The notes below the pieces were generated by a model. It was not told the DNA's origin. It was given only the letters and a program-made list of their open reading frames with translations, and searched no databases. A DNA stretch of 64,000 bases from Amycolatopsis thermoflava N1165 (GTDB lineage: Bacteria; Actinomycetota; Actinomycetes; Mycobacteriales; Pseudonocardiaceae): positions 4,315,560-4,379,559 of the forward strand of contig NZ_KI421511.1 in assembly GCF_000473265.1 (NCBI RefSeq), given 5' to 3'. The translations under genes and the position numbers were made by a program. Below, in pieces: positions 41,085 to 48,657 of the stretch (positions are counted from its first letter, which is position 1; the number at the start of each line of letters is the position of its first letter).

Positions 41085-42002
41085 TCACCAGCTGAGTTCC
41101 TGGCAACGCGCCGCCGATTCGCGTGGTTCGCACTGCAGCGTGGCGTGCTCGATCGAGTACTGGTCCTTGAGGAGCGTCTGCGCGGCGGCGAGGACCTCGG
41201 CAGGCTGCGCGGTGCGTTCCAGGGTGAGGTGCGCGGAGGCGACCTCCATGCCCGAGGTGAGCGTCCACACGTGCAGGTCGTGCACGTCGCACACCCCGGC
41301 GAGCTCGGCGAGTTCCGCGCTGATTCGTTCGACGTCCACCTCGGCGGGGGCGTGCTGGAACAGGATGCGCAGCGCACGCCGGGCGAGGGTGAAGGTGCGC
41401 GGCAGCACGAACAGTCCGATCGCGACACCGATGAGGGCGTCCGCGTAGCGCCAGCCGGTGGTCAGGGTGATCACGCCGCTGACGAGGACGCCGACCGACC
41501 CGATCAGGTCGGCGAGGACCTCCAGGTACGCGCCGCGCAGGTTGAGGCTCTCCTTGGAGCCGTCGCGGAGCAGCGCGAAGGCGACGACGTTCGCGGCGAG
41601 CCCGGCGACCGCCACGAGCAGCACGGGCAGGCCGGGCACCTCGGGCGGGTTCGCGAGCCGTTCGACGGCCTCGAAGATCACGTAGCCGGCGACCCCGAAG
41701 AGCAGGACGGCGTTGGCCAGCGCGGCGAGCACCTCGGCGCGGTAGAGCCCGAAGGTGCGCCGGTAGGTCGGCCCGGACCGGCGCGCCAGGACGATCGCCG
41801 TGAGGGCCATCGCCAGCCCGAGGACGTCGGTGAGCATGTGCCCGGCGTCGGAGATCAACGCGAGCGACCCGGTGACCACCCCGACGACGACTTCGAGCAA
41901 CAGGAAGGCGACGCCGATCCCGAGCGCCGCGGCGAGCCGTGGCAGGTAGCGGGCGGACGCGCTACCGGGCGGTTGGTGCCCGTGTCCGTGGCCGTGTCCC
42001 AT
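41085..42002 (-). CDS. Cation diffusion facilitator (CDF) metal exporter, CzcD/ZitB type
   Basis: A 305-residue transporter with six membrane helices and a cytoplasmic C-terminal domain. The metal site residues are in SLALISDAGHMLTDV (HxxxD) and GAYLEVLADLIGSVGV. The N terminus is His-rich (MGHGHGHGHQ). It exports Zn2+ or similar ions by proton antiport. ATG at 42002 follows GAGGAGG. Its promoter carries an 8-bp palindrome in the spacer. Confidence 0.9.
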   Translation of the reverse strand: MGHGHGHGHQPPGSASARYLPRLAAALGIGVAFLLLEVVVGVVTGSLALISDAGHMLTDVLGLAMALTAIVLARRSGPTYRRTFGLYRAEVLAALANAVLLFGVAGYVIFEAVERLANPPEVPGLPVLLVAVAGLAANVVAFALLRDGSKESLNLRGAYLEVLADLIGSVGVLVSGVITLTTGWRYADALIGVAIGLFVLPRTFTLARRALRILFQHAPAEVDVERISAELAELAGVCDVHDLHVWTLTSGMEVASAHLTLERTAQPAEVLAAAQTLLKDQYSIEHATLQCEPRESAARCQELSW

Positions 42003-42033
42003 GCGCTGGTGTCCTCCTCTGTCCCGCATCGGG

Positions 42034-42062
42034 AATATATAGTGATATGCGCATGTATTCAA
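42034..42062 (-). promoter_or_regulatory. Promoter of the CDF exporter gene with spacer palindrome
   Basis: On the minus strand TTGAAT (42057-42062) and TATATT (42034-42039) are 17 bases apart, close to the sigma-70 consensus. ATGCGCAT (42047-42054) is a perfect palindrome in the spacer, a place where ArsR/SmtB-type metal repressors bind. The regulator gene is not in the window. Confidence 0.55.
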
Positions 42063-42191
42063 GGGCAGGTAAGGCTTGCCTTCTTCGCGCAGCCTAACCG
42101 AGCGGCGGCCGTGCCGCCCCCTCCGAAGGGGTAGCCGCTCACAAGGTGGAAACACGGGTGCGCTAGGCTGTGTCACGTCGCCCAGCGATGG

Positions 42192-42264
42192 GCCCTCGTA
42201 GCTCAGGGGATAGAGCACTGCCCTCCGGAGGCAGGTGTCGCAGGTTCGAATCCTGCCGAGGGCA
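42192..42264 (+). tRNA. tRNA-Arg, anticodon CCG
   Basis: The 73-base cloverleaf is complete: acceptor GCCCTCG/CGAGGGC, D stem GCTC/GAGC, anticodon stem CTGCC/GGCAG with loop CTCCGGA (anticodon CCG), T arm GCAGG-TTCGAAT-CCTGC, and discriminator A. The 3' CCA is not encoded. It is the only tRNA seen in the window. Confidence 0.96.
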
Positions 42265-42286
42265 CCCAGGTTCCAACACACAAAGC

Positions 42287-42319
42287 CGGCCCCTACCAGC
42301 GAGAACGCGGTAGGGGCCG
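42287..42319 (+). terminator. Terminator hairpin after tRNA-Arg
   Basis: CGGCCCCTACC pairs perfectly with GGTAGGGGCCG, an 11-bp stem with an 11-nt loop, 22 bases after the tRNA. The T-run is weak. Confidence 0.65.
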
Positions 42320-42439
42320 AGTCATGTTCACCGGCCGACCACGGCGGAGCCCGATCAAGATCGGGGATCTGTGCGCAATGTTGTGTGCGCGCAGCACGGA
42401 GCCGACTGCGCCACGGTGGCCGCGGAAAATCCCCGCCCC

Positions 42440-42690
42440 AGCCAGGTTCGATCAGAAGATGCTCGCGAAGATCGCCGGGATGGCGCCGTCGGGCAGGGCG
42501 ATGGCCGAGCGCGTCCACGCCGTGGTCCGGGCCGCCGCGCCGGCCCTCGAACCGAAGCTGTGGCGCTGGATGCACGCCTACGCCCTGGACGGCAAAGTCT
42601 CGACGGTCCGATGTGGTCGACCGGTTCGCCCTGACCGGTGTCACTTCCGAGGTGGAGGAGCTGGTCGAGCGAGTGGTGAGCCGCACGGCC
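42440..42690 (+). pseudogene. DUF1801 (YdhG-like) protein relic
   Basis: One frame encodes KMLAKIAGMAPSGRAMAERV, then APALEPKLW and YALDGKV, the middle of a DUF1801 protein. A second frame then encodes RFALTGVTSEVEELVERVVS, its usual ending. About 25 residues (the FFQ...ATLGF part) are lost at the join, the frame shifts, and no start is clear. The rest of the 493-bp gap from the tRNA to the VOC gene holds only the terminator. It is not functional as written. Confidence 0.65.
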
Positions 42691-42766
42691 GGAACCGGAC
42701 CAGTCGGCGGGCAGCCCGGACCGCGTTGCGCTGCCGCGGCTTACAGGCTGCGGCAGGATGATCGTC

Positions 42767-43159
42767 ATGACCCTGCCGACGTTCCGCCAGGTCGTCCTCG
42801 ACTGCACCGACGCCCGGCAGCTCGCGGAGTTCTACCGCGAGCTGCTCGGGCTGGTGTACCGGCCGGGCGACGAGGACGGCGACGCCGACTGGCTCGTGCT
42901 GCGCACCCCGGACGGCCGCCCCCAGCTGGCCTTCCAGCAGGTCGGCACACTGCCGGCGGCAACGTGGCCGGATGGCCCGGTGCCGCAGCAGCTGCACCTC
43001 GACCTCACCGTGCCCACCAAGACCGACCTGCAGGCCCAGCACGAGCGGGCGCTGCGCCTCGGCGCCCGGCTGCTCCGCGACCGCAGCGACGACCCCGACG
43101 AACCGTTGTACGTCTACGCCGATCCGGCCGGGCACCCGTTCTGCATCTTCGTCGGCTAG
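42767..43159 (+). CDS. VOC family (glyoxalase/bleomycin-resistance fold) protein
   Basis: A 130-residue protein of two beta-alpha-beta-beta-beta modules. It begins TFRQVVLDCTDARQLAEFYRELLGL and ends YVYADPAGHPFCIFV, which are the usual module edges with metal-ligand positions. The subgroup (Glyoxalase_6-like) has no fixed function. ATG at 42767 has CAGGA upstream at good spacing; ATG at 42758 would add three residues. Its TAG stop shares CTAG with the convergent oxidoreductase stop. Confidence 0.82.
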   Translation: MTLPTFRQVVLDCTDARQLAEFYRELLGLVYRPGDEDGDADWLVLRTPDGRPQLAFQQVGTLPAATWPDGPVPQQLHLDLTVPTKTDLQAQHERALRLGARLLRDRSDDPDEPLYVYADPAGHPFCIFVG

Positions 43160-44061
43160 ACGGTCAGCACGATCTTCCCGCGCGTGCGGCCTTGCTGGCT
43201 CAAGCGCCACGCCTCGGCGGCCTCTGCGAGCGGGAACGTCCGGTCGACGTGCACCATCAGCTTGCCCTCGTCCGCCAGGCGCGCCAGCTCGGCCAGCTCG
43301 GCGCCGTCCGGGCGGACCCACACGTAGCCGTGCGCGCCGACAGCCGGGTTCGCGATCGACGCGATCCGGTCCGGGCTCACGAACTCGCGGGACACCTCCA
43401 CCGCGTCGCCGCCCACGAAATCCACCGCGGCGTCGATCGGGCCGAGCTCGCGGAGCCGGTCCGCCAGGCCCTCGCCGTAGGTGACCGGCTCCGCACCCAG
43501 CTCACGCAGGTAGTCGTGGTTGCGCTCGCTCGCCGTGCCGATCACCCGCGCGCCCAGCGCGACCGCGATCTGCGTGCCGAACGAGCCGACGCCACCGGCC
43601 GCGGCGTGGATCAGCACCGTCTCACCGGCCTTGATCCCGACCCGCTTCAACGAGCGGTACGCCGTCTGCCCGGCCAGCGGCACACCCGCGGCCTGCGCGA
43701 AATCCAGCGAGCGCGGCTTCTTCGCGAGCATCCGCACGTTCGCGGTCACCAGCTCGGCGTACGCACCCTGCTGCACCCAGTCCTTGCGGACGTACCCGAA
43801 CACCTCGTCGCCGACGGCGAACTCCCCGGAGTCGAAGCCCACCTGCTCGACCACGCCCGCCACGTCCCAGCCGGGCACAAGCGGGAACCGGACCTCCATC
43901 AGGGCGTCCAGCCCGCCCGCGGCGAGCTTCCAGTCGACCGGGTTCACCCCGGCGGCCTTGACCCTGACCAGGACCTCCGCCGGACCGACCTTGGGATCCG
44001 GGACATCGGCCAGCCGGAGGTCGTCCGCCGAGCCGTACTCCCGCAGCGCGATTGCCTTCAT
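43156..44061 (-). CDS. Zinc-independent MDR-family NADP-dependent oxidoreductase (quinone reductase-like)
   Basis: A 301-residue medium-chain reductase. It has the substrate-domain GWDVAGVVEQVG, the NADPH motif IHAAAGGVGSFGTQIA, and lacks the structural-zinc cysteines, which groups it with QOR/zeta-crystallin-like enzymes. It would reduce quinones or enones. ATG at 44061 is chosen as the family start MKAIALREYG. Confidence 0.87.
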   Translation of the reverse strand: MKAIALREYGSADDLRLADVPDPKVGPAEVLVRVKAAGVNPVDWKLAAGGLDALMEVRFPLVPGWDVAGVVEQVGFDSGEFAVGDEVFGYVRKDWVQQGAYAELVTANVRMLAKKPRSLDFAQAAGVPLAGQTAYRSLKRVGIKAGETVLIHAAAGGVGSFGTQIAVALGARVIGTASERNHDYLRELGAEPVTYGEGLADRLRELGPIDAAVDFVGGDAVEVSREFVSPDRIASIANPAVGAHGYVWVRPDGAELAELARLADEGKLMVHVDRTFPLAEAAEAWRLSQQGRTRGKIVLTV

Positions 44062-44141
44062 GCCCGGCGCAACGGTGCGCCCGCGACGGGATATTCCAGC
44101 GCCGGCGAGTTTCGCCGGTTCGTGCCCGGGCACACCCGTAC

Positions 44142-44366
44142 ATGGCCACTGCACGGCCGGACCGCAACGCTGGGACCGTCGCCGCGCTGGTGTGCGGAAT
44201 CAGCACGGAAATCGCCGTCACGGCCGCCGCGGTCCGGCTGCACGCCAAGGCGGCGTGCGAGCGGGCGGCCGACGAGCGAGCCAGGGCAGCACGGCGACGC
44301 GAAGAGGCGAAACGGCTCACGAACGAGTCACGTGCCCTGCGAAGGCGGCAGCGACCGGCTCGCTGA
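44142..44366 (+). CDS. Small Ala/Arg-rich hypothetical protein
   Basis: A possible 74-residue protein starting MATARPDRNAGTVAALVCG, with a mildly hydrophobic first half and a highly charged helical second half (RAADERARAARRREEAKRL). I do not recognise it. It is 17 bases before the Asp/Arg-repeat gene and shares its charged-helix style, so the two may be related or paired. It has no strong ribosome site and may be a chance frame. Confidence 0.4.
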   Translation: MATARPDRNAGTVAALVCGISTEIAVTAAAVRLHAKAACERAADERARAARRREEAKRLTNESRALRRRQRPAR

Positions 44367-44383
44367 GGTGGAATGATGGGGAG

Positions 44384-44926
44384 ATGACCGAGGCAGCGGA
44401 CGACCGGAACCGCGCGGCGAACGAACGCGACGACCTGGCGGACGCACGCGACCGGGCAGCCGACCGCCGGGACAGGGCAGCCATCGACCGGGACACCCTC
44501 GCGGAGATCGAGGCGGCGCAGAACCGGCGGGAGCGGCACGCCATCTTCACGTCGCTGGCGAACGCCGAGGCCCGGGAGCGGGCCGCGCTGCAACGTGAAG
44601 CCGAAGCGACCCGGCGGGAAAAGGAACTGGCGACGGACGACCCGGACGCGGTGGCCGCGTTCATGGCGGAGGCCGAGTCGGACCGGCTCGCGGCGGCAGG
44701 CGACCGCGCCGCCGCGGCGGAGGACCGGTTCGACGTCCGGACGTTCCTCAACAAGGCGGCGAGCGACCAGGGCTCGGCGAGAACATCCCGGCACCAGGCG
44801 GCGCGGGACCGGGGAGCGTCACACGAGGACCGCTCGGCGTCCCAGGGCGACCGCGACGCGTCGCTGTCCGACCGCGAGCAGAGCGAGATCGAGCTGAACA
44901 CCGGCCCCTACCCGCCGCACCGCTGA
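44384..44926 (+). CDS. Asp/Arg/Ala repeat coiled-coil hypothetical protein
   Basis: A 180-residue soluble protein made of repeats of the form DRxxAAxxRD (DRNRAANERDDLADARDR, DRAADRRDRAAIDRDTLA, DRGASHEDRSASQGDRDA). Strong heptad-like charge patterning predicts long helices. Similar tracts are found at the start of some actinobacterial sensor kinases and GGDEF proteins, but no partner domain is present here. ATG at 44384 follows GGGGAG. Function unknown. Confidence 0.7.
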   Translation: MTEAADDRNRAANERDDLADARDRAADRRDRAAIDRDTLAEIEAAQNRRERHAIFTSLANAEARERAALQREAEATRREKELATDDPDAVAAFMAEAESDRLAAAGDRAAAAEDRFDVRTFLNKAASDQGSARTSRHQAARDRGASHEDRSASQGDRDASLSDREQSEIELNTGPYPPHR

Positions 44927-44950
44927 TCACCGCACGGATACCGCCGTCGG

Positions 44951-45230
44951 GTGAGCAAGGATGAGCCCGTCGCGCTGATCGCCGTGGCGAAGGCCGCCGG
45001 GGTGTCCAAGACGACCGGGTCGGACGCGTTGCCTGATTCCGGCCGGGTGTCGGAGCGGACGAAGCAGCACGTGGTGCCGTGGCGCGGCGGCTCGGCTGCA
45101 CCCCGAACCCGGCCGCGCGCTCGCTGCGGCGCGCCGGCACCGGCGTGATCGGGCTGCACCTGCCGGAGATCCTCACCCGCTCCGAGTACTACATGTCGTT
45201 CGTGTTCGGCGTGGTCGACCAGGCCGTGGG
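44951..45230 (+). pseudogene. LacI-family regulator fragment, frameshifted and truncated
   Basis: GTG at 44951 begins a LacI helix-turn-helix (VALIAVAKAAGVSKTTGSDAL, RVSERTKQHV). One base is missing near 45077, and the continuation [27 protein letters not shown] to FVFGVVDQA is in another frame. It then stops matching, so most of the ligand domain is gone. Confidence 0.75.
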
Positions 45231-45284
45231 AGCCGGTTCACCGGCGACGAATCGGCGGGCGTCGTGCTGTCCGTCGACCTCACT

Positions 45285-45661
45285 GCCGCCGCTTCACCGG
45301 CGACGAGGGCAGGCGGCTGGTCCGGGTCGGGTTCGACATGCGCGAGGGCCTGGTGCTGCACGAGCTGAGCTTCACCGACGGCGGACGGCTGCGGCCGGTC
45401 GTGCACCGCGCGTCGGTGGCCGAGATGGTCGTGCCCTACGCCGACCCCGGGCCCATCAGGTTCTGGCAGAACTACTTCGACACCGGCGAGTACCAGCTCG
45501 GCAAGCTGTCCAACTCGCTGGAGCTCTGCTGCGACTGCCTCGGCGAGATCACTTACCTGGACGCGATCGTCGCCGACGACGAGGGCAAGCCGGTGACGCT
45601 GGCCGACGCGATCTGCATCCACTTCGACGTGCCTGCTCCGGGCGGGGCGCACTGCCACTAG
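45285..45661 (+). pseudogene. Copper amine oxidase fragment
   Basis: The frame reads [19 protein letters not shown], then [36 protein letters not shown] and AICIH, which is the central part of a primary-amine (tyramine) oxidase and includes the catalytic-base Asp region. The topaquinone Asn-Tyr motif and copper histidines that follow are absent; after ICIH the match ends. The 5' third is also missing. It directly follows the LacI relic. Confidence 0.78.
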
Positions 45662-45674
45662 CACGGGGGCTGAG

Positions 45675-45938
45675 GTGCACGAGTTCGCCCGGGACGCGGC
45701 CCCGTCGGTCGCCGACGAGATCGACCTGGTGCGGCGCAGCCCGTTCGCGCTGCTGGTGACACCGTCCGATGGCGCGCCGGTCGCCACGCACCTGCCGGTG
45801 GTGTTCCCGGCGCGGCTGGGACGACGTGGTGCTGCTGGGGCACTGCCTTCCGATGTGCGGGCCAGGGTGCGCGACGACGTCGGCGGCGGGCTGGCGGACT
45901 TCATGCTGCGCTACGACGGGCCACCAGCTCCGCGATGA
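45675..45938 (+). pseudogene. PaiB-like FMN-binding regulator fragment
   Basis: The first half (LVRRSPFALLVTPSDGAPVATHLPVVF) matches the N terminus of PaiB-type flavin-binding negative regulators. The second half (DVRARVRDDVGGGLADFMLRYDG) does not continue that family and ends early. A GTG at 45675 could start it. It overlaps the end of the convergent MocR gene. Confidence 0.5.
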
Positions 45939-47355
45939 TCCGCACGCCCTCCTCGATCTCGCCCGGCGACCTCGCGGCGTAGCCGAGCACCAGGCCGGGC
46001 GCGCCGGGGCGCTGGCGGTGCCAGGACAGCGGCTGCACCTTGACCCCGCGGGTCAGCGCCGCGGTCGCCAGGTCCACATCGGACAGCTCACGGTCGAACG
46101 TGATCATCAGGTGCAGGCCGGCCGCCGCGCCGTGCACGCGCACACCGGGCAGGTGGCGGCGGACCGCGTCGATCATCGCGTCCCGGCGGCGCCGGTGGCG
46201 GCGGCGCACGAAGCGCAGGTGCCGCTCCAGCTCGCCGGATGTCATGAGGTGCCCCAGCACCAGCTGCGGCAGCACCGCGTTGCCCAGGTCGGCGTACCGC
46301 TTCGCGTCCACGAGGTCCCGCTGGTACCGCGGGGGCACCAGCAGCCAGCCGATCCGGAGCGCCGGGGCGAGCAGCTTCGAGATGCTGCCCGCGTAGCAGA
46401 CCCGCTCCGGCAGCATCGAGCGCAGCGCGGGCACCGGCGGGCGGTCGTACCGGTGCTCGGCGTCGTAGTCGTCCTCGACGATCAGGCCGCCCCACCGCAT
46501 GAGCTCGCGCCGCCGCTCGCCGCCGAGCACCACGCCCGCCGGGAACTGGTGCGCGGGCGTCAGCAGCACCGCGGGCGACCGCAGTTCGGACACCAGGACG
46601 CCCTCGTCGTCGACCGGCACCGGCGGAGTGGCCAGGCCGCTGGTGCGGAGGTGCTGCCGCGCGCCGAGCGAGCCGGGGTCCTCCACCGCGACCTCGCCGA
46701 TGCCGTGCGCGCGGAACACCGTCGCGAGCAGGCCGAGCGCCTGCGCGACCCCGGCGACCACGACGACGTCGGCGGGATCGGCGCGGATGCCCCGGTTTCG
46801 GGCCAGCCAGTTCGCCACCGCCAGCCGGAACGCCGGCGCGCCCCGCGGGTCGCCGTACCCGAAGTCCGCCGCCGAGAGCCCGCCGAGCACCGCCCGTTCC
46901 GCCCGCAGCCACGCCACCCGCGGGAACGCGGCCAGGTCCGGCACGCCCGGGGTGAGGTCGATGCGGGCCGGCGCCGCGCGCAACCGGTCGAAGACGTCCG
47001 GCCGAGGCTCGAACACGACGTCCGCGCTCGGCGCGGGAGCCGGTGCGGGCGACGCGGTGACGGGCACCGCCACCACGACGGTCCCGCCACGGCCGCGCCC
47101 TGCGACGTGCCCGTCCTCGACGAGCCGCTGGTACGCCTCGGTCACCACCCCGCGCGACACGCCCAGCTCGGCCGCCAGCGTCCGCGTCGGCGGCAGCCTG
47201 CTGCCCACCGGCAGCCGCCCGTCCGCGATCGCGTCCCGCAGGCGCGCCGCGAGCCACGCCGACCGCCCGCCCGGCGGGGCCTCGCCGATGTCGAGCTGGA
47301 GGAAGTCCGATCCCGTTACGGACCTCTCGACGGGCTCGGGTTTGGACCTGTCCAC
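45901..47355 (-). CDS. MocR/PdxR-family transcriptional regulator (GntR-type HTH plus aminotransferase domain)
   Basis: A 484-residue protein. The N-terminal GntR winged helix (SRLPPTRTLAAELGVSRGVVTEAYQRL) is joined by an Ala/Pro linker to a fold-type I aminotransferase-like domain with YGDPRG, VEDDYDAEHRYD and the PLP lysine in YAGSISKLLAP. Such regulators use PLP adducts as signals. GTG at 47355 is chosen because only 28 bases lie between it and the divergent LysE gene; ATG at 47385 would overlap that gene. It probably controls LysE export. Confidence 0.85.
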   Translation of the reverse strand: MDRSKPEPVERSVTGSDFLQLDIGEAPPGGRSAWLAARLRDAIADGRLPVGSRLPPTRTLAAELGVSRGVVTEAYQRLVEDGHVAGRGRGGTVVVAVPVTASPAPAPAPSADVVFEPRPDVFDRLRAAPARIDLTPGVPDLAAFPRVAWLRAERAVLGGLSAADFGYGDPRGAPAFRLAVANWLARNRGIRADPADVVVVAGVAQALGLLATVFRAHGIGEVAVEDPGSLGARQHLRTSGLATPPVPVDDEGVLVSELRSPAVLLTPAHQFPAGVVLGGERRRELMRWGGLIVEDDYDAEHRYDRPPVPALRSMLPERVCYAGSISKLLAPALRIGWLLVPPRYQRDLVDAKRYADLGNAVLPQLVLGHLMTSGELERHLRFVRRRHRRRRDAMIDAVRRHLPGVRVHGAAAGLHLMITFDRELSDVDLATAALTRGVKVQPLSWHRQRPGAPGLVLGYAARSPGEIEEGVRIIAELVARRSAA

Positions 47356-47356
47356 C

Positions 47357-47382
47357 GGACCAGTATCCCGCCAGGCTGGTCC
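47357..47382. promoter_or_regulatory. Palindromic operator between the MocR and LysE genes
   Basis: GGACCAG-N12-CTGGTCC fills the 28-bp gap between the two start codons almost entirely. A protein bound here would block or guide both promoters. The MocR protein is the natural candidate. Confidence 0.6.
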
Positions 47383-47383
47383 C

Positions 47384-47983
47384 ATGTCCGTCGAATTCCT
47401 GCTCACCGCGCTGGTCGTCGTGGCCACGCCGGGCACCGGTGCGCTGCTGACCATGAGTGCGGGCCTGGCGCACGGCACGCGCGCGAGCGTCATCGCCGCG
47501 GTGGGCTGCACGCTGGGCACCGTTCCGCACGCGATCGCCGCCATCACCGGCCTCGCCGCGCTGCTGCACGCCAGCGCCGTGACGTTCCAGGTGATCAAGT
47601 ACGCCGGGGTGGCCTACCTGCTCTACCTGGCGTGGTCGGCGTTGCGCGAGCCGGACCGGCCGCCGGAGGCGCCCGCGCCCCGCTCGGCCGCCCGCGTGAT
47701 CGTGTCCGCGGTGCTGGTCAACGTACTCAACCCGAAGCTCACGATCTTCTTCTTCGCGTTCCTGCCGCAGTTCGTGCACCCCGGCGATCCGCGCTCGCTG
47801 GTCACGATGGCCGAGCTGAGCGCGGTGTTCATGGCCCTGACGCTGGTCGTGTTCGTCGCCTACGGGGCGGGCGCCGCGGCGATGCGCGACCGCGTGCTGT
47901 CCCGGCCGCGGGTGCGGGCGTGGATGCGCCGGATGTTCGCGGGCACGTTCGCCGCCCTCGCCGTCCGGCTGGCCGCCGAATGA
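47384..47983 (+). CDS. LysE/RhtB family exporter
   Basis: A 199-residue exporter with the family ATPGTGALLTMSAGLAHG start and VLVNVLNPKLTIFFFAFLPQF motif. Five to six membrane helices are visible. It diverges from the MocR gene and is followed, with a four-base overlap, by the B3/B4-domain gene, suggesting one transcript. The substrate is probably an amino acid. Confidence 0.86.
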   Translation: MSVEFLLTALVVVATPGTGALLTMSAGLAHGTRASVIAAVGCTLGTVPHAIAAITGLAALLHASAVTFQVIKYAGVAYLLYLAWSALREPDRPPEAPAPRSAARVIVSAVLVNVLNPKLTIFFFAFLPQFVHPGDPRSLVTMAELSAVFMALTLVVFVAYGAGAAAMRDRVLSRPRVRAWMRRMFAGTFAALAVRLAAE

Positions 47984-48657
47984 TGTGCTTCCGGCACTCC
48001 GACGCGATCTGGTCGGACTTCCCGCAGCTGGTGCCGGGCGTGCTGTTTGCGGAACACGCGCGGCCGTCCGGTGATCCGTCGCGCTACTGGCGGATCGCGG
48101 CGGAACGGCTCGCGGCCGGCCCGGAGTCCGCGCTCCCCGAGATCCAGGCGTGGCGGCAGGCGTTCACGCGGATGGGCCTGAAACCGACGCAGTACCGGTG
48201 CGCGGCGGAATCGTTGCTGCGCCGCTTCCGCAAGGACGGGTCGCTGCCGTCGATCCACCCGATGATCGACCTGGGCAACGCGGTTTCGCTCGCCTTCGCG
48301 ATCCCGGTCGCCGTGTTCGACGCGGACGCCGTCGACGGCCTGCTGGAAGTCCGGTACGCCACGGGGAACGAGGAATACGCGGCGTTCTCCGGCGCCACCG
48401 AGCACCCGGCCCCGGGCGAGATCGTCTTCGCCGACGAGCACGGCCGGGCGCACGCCCGCCGGTGGACGCACCGGCAGAGCGCGCGATCGGCCGTCACCCC
48501 GGCGACGCGGTCGGTACTGATCGTCGCGGAAGCCCTGCATGCCACGGCTGCCACGGACGTGCCCCGGCTGCTCGACGCGCTGGGCGCCGAGCTGCCGGGC
48601 TCGGAGGCGACGGTGCTCAGCCGGGACGCGCCGGAGTTCCGCGCGAAACTCCGCTGA
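47980..48657 (+). CDS. B3/B4 domain-containing protein (tRNA-binding-domain-like)
   Basis: A 225-residue protein of the B3/B4 family, related to the editing domain of PheRS beta. Motifs are WRQAFTRMGLKPTQYRCAAESLLRR, PSIHPMIDLGNAVSLAFAIPV and GEIVFADEHGRAHARRW. Free-standing members are thought to act on amino acids or mischarged tRNA. Its ATG overlaps the LysE stop. Pairing with an amino acid exporter and a MocR regulator points to handling of a non-standard amino acid (inference). Confidence 0.82.
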   Translation: MMCFRHSDAIWSDFPQLVPGVLFAEHARPSGDPSRYWRIAAERLAAGPESALPEIQAWRQAFTRMGLKPTQYRCAAESLLRRFRKDGSLPSIHPMIDLGNAVSLAFAIPVAVFDADAVDGLLEVRYATGNEEYAAFSGATEHPAPGEIVFADEHGRAHARRWTHRQSARSAVTPATRSVLIVAEALHATAATDVPRLLDALGAELPGSEATVLSRDAPEFRAKLR

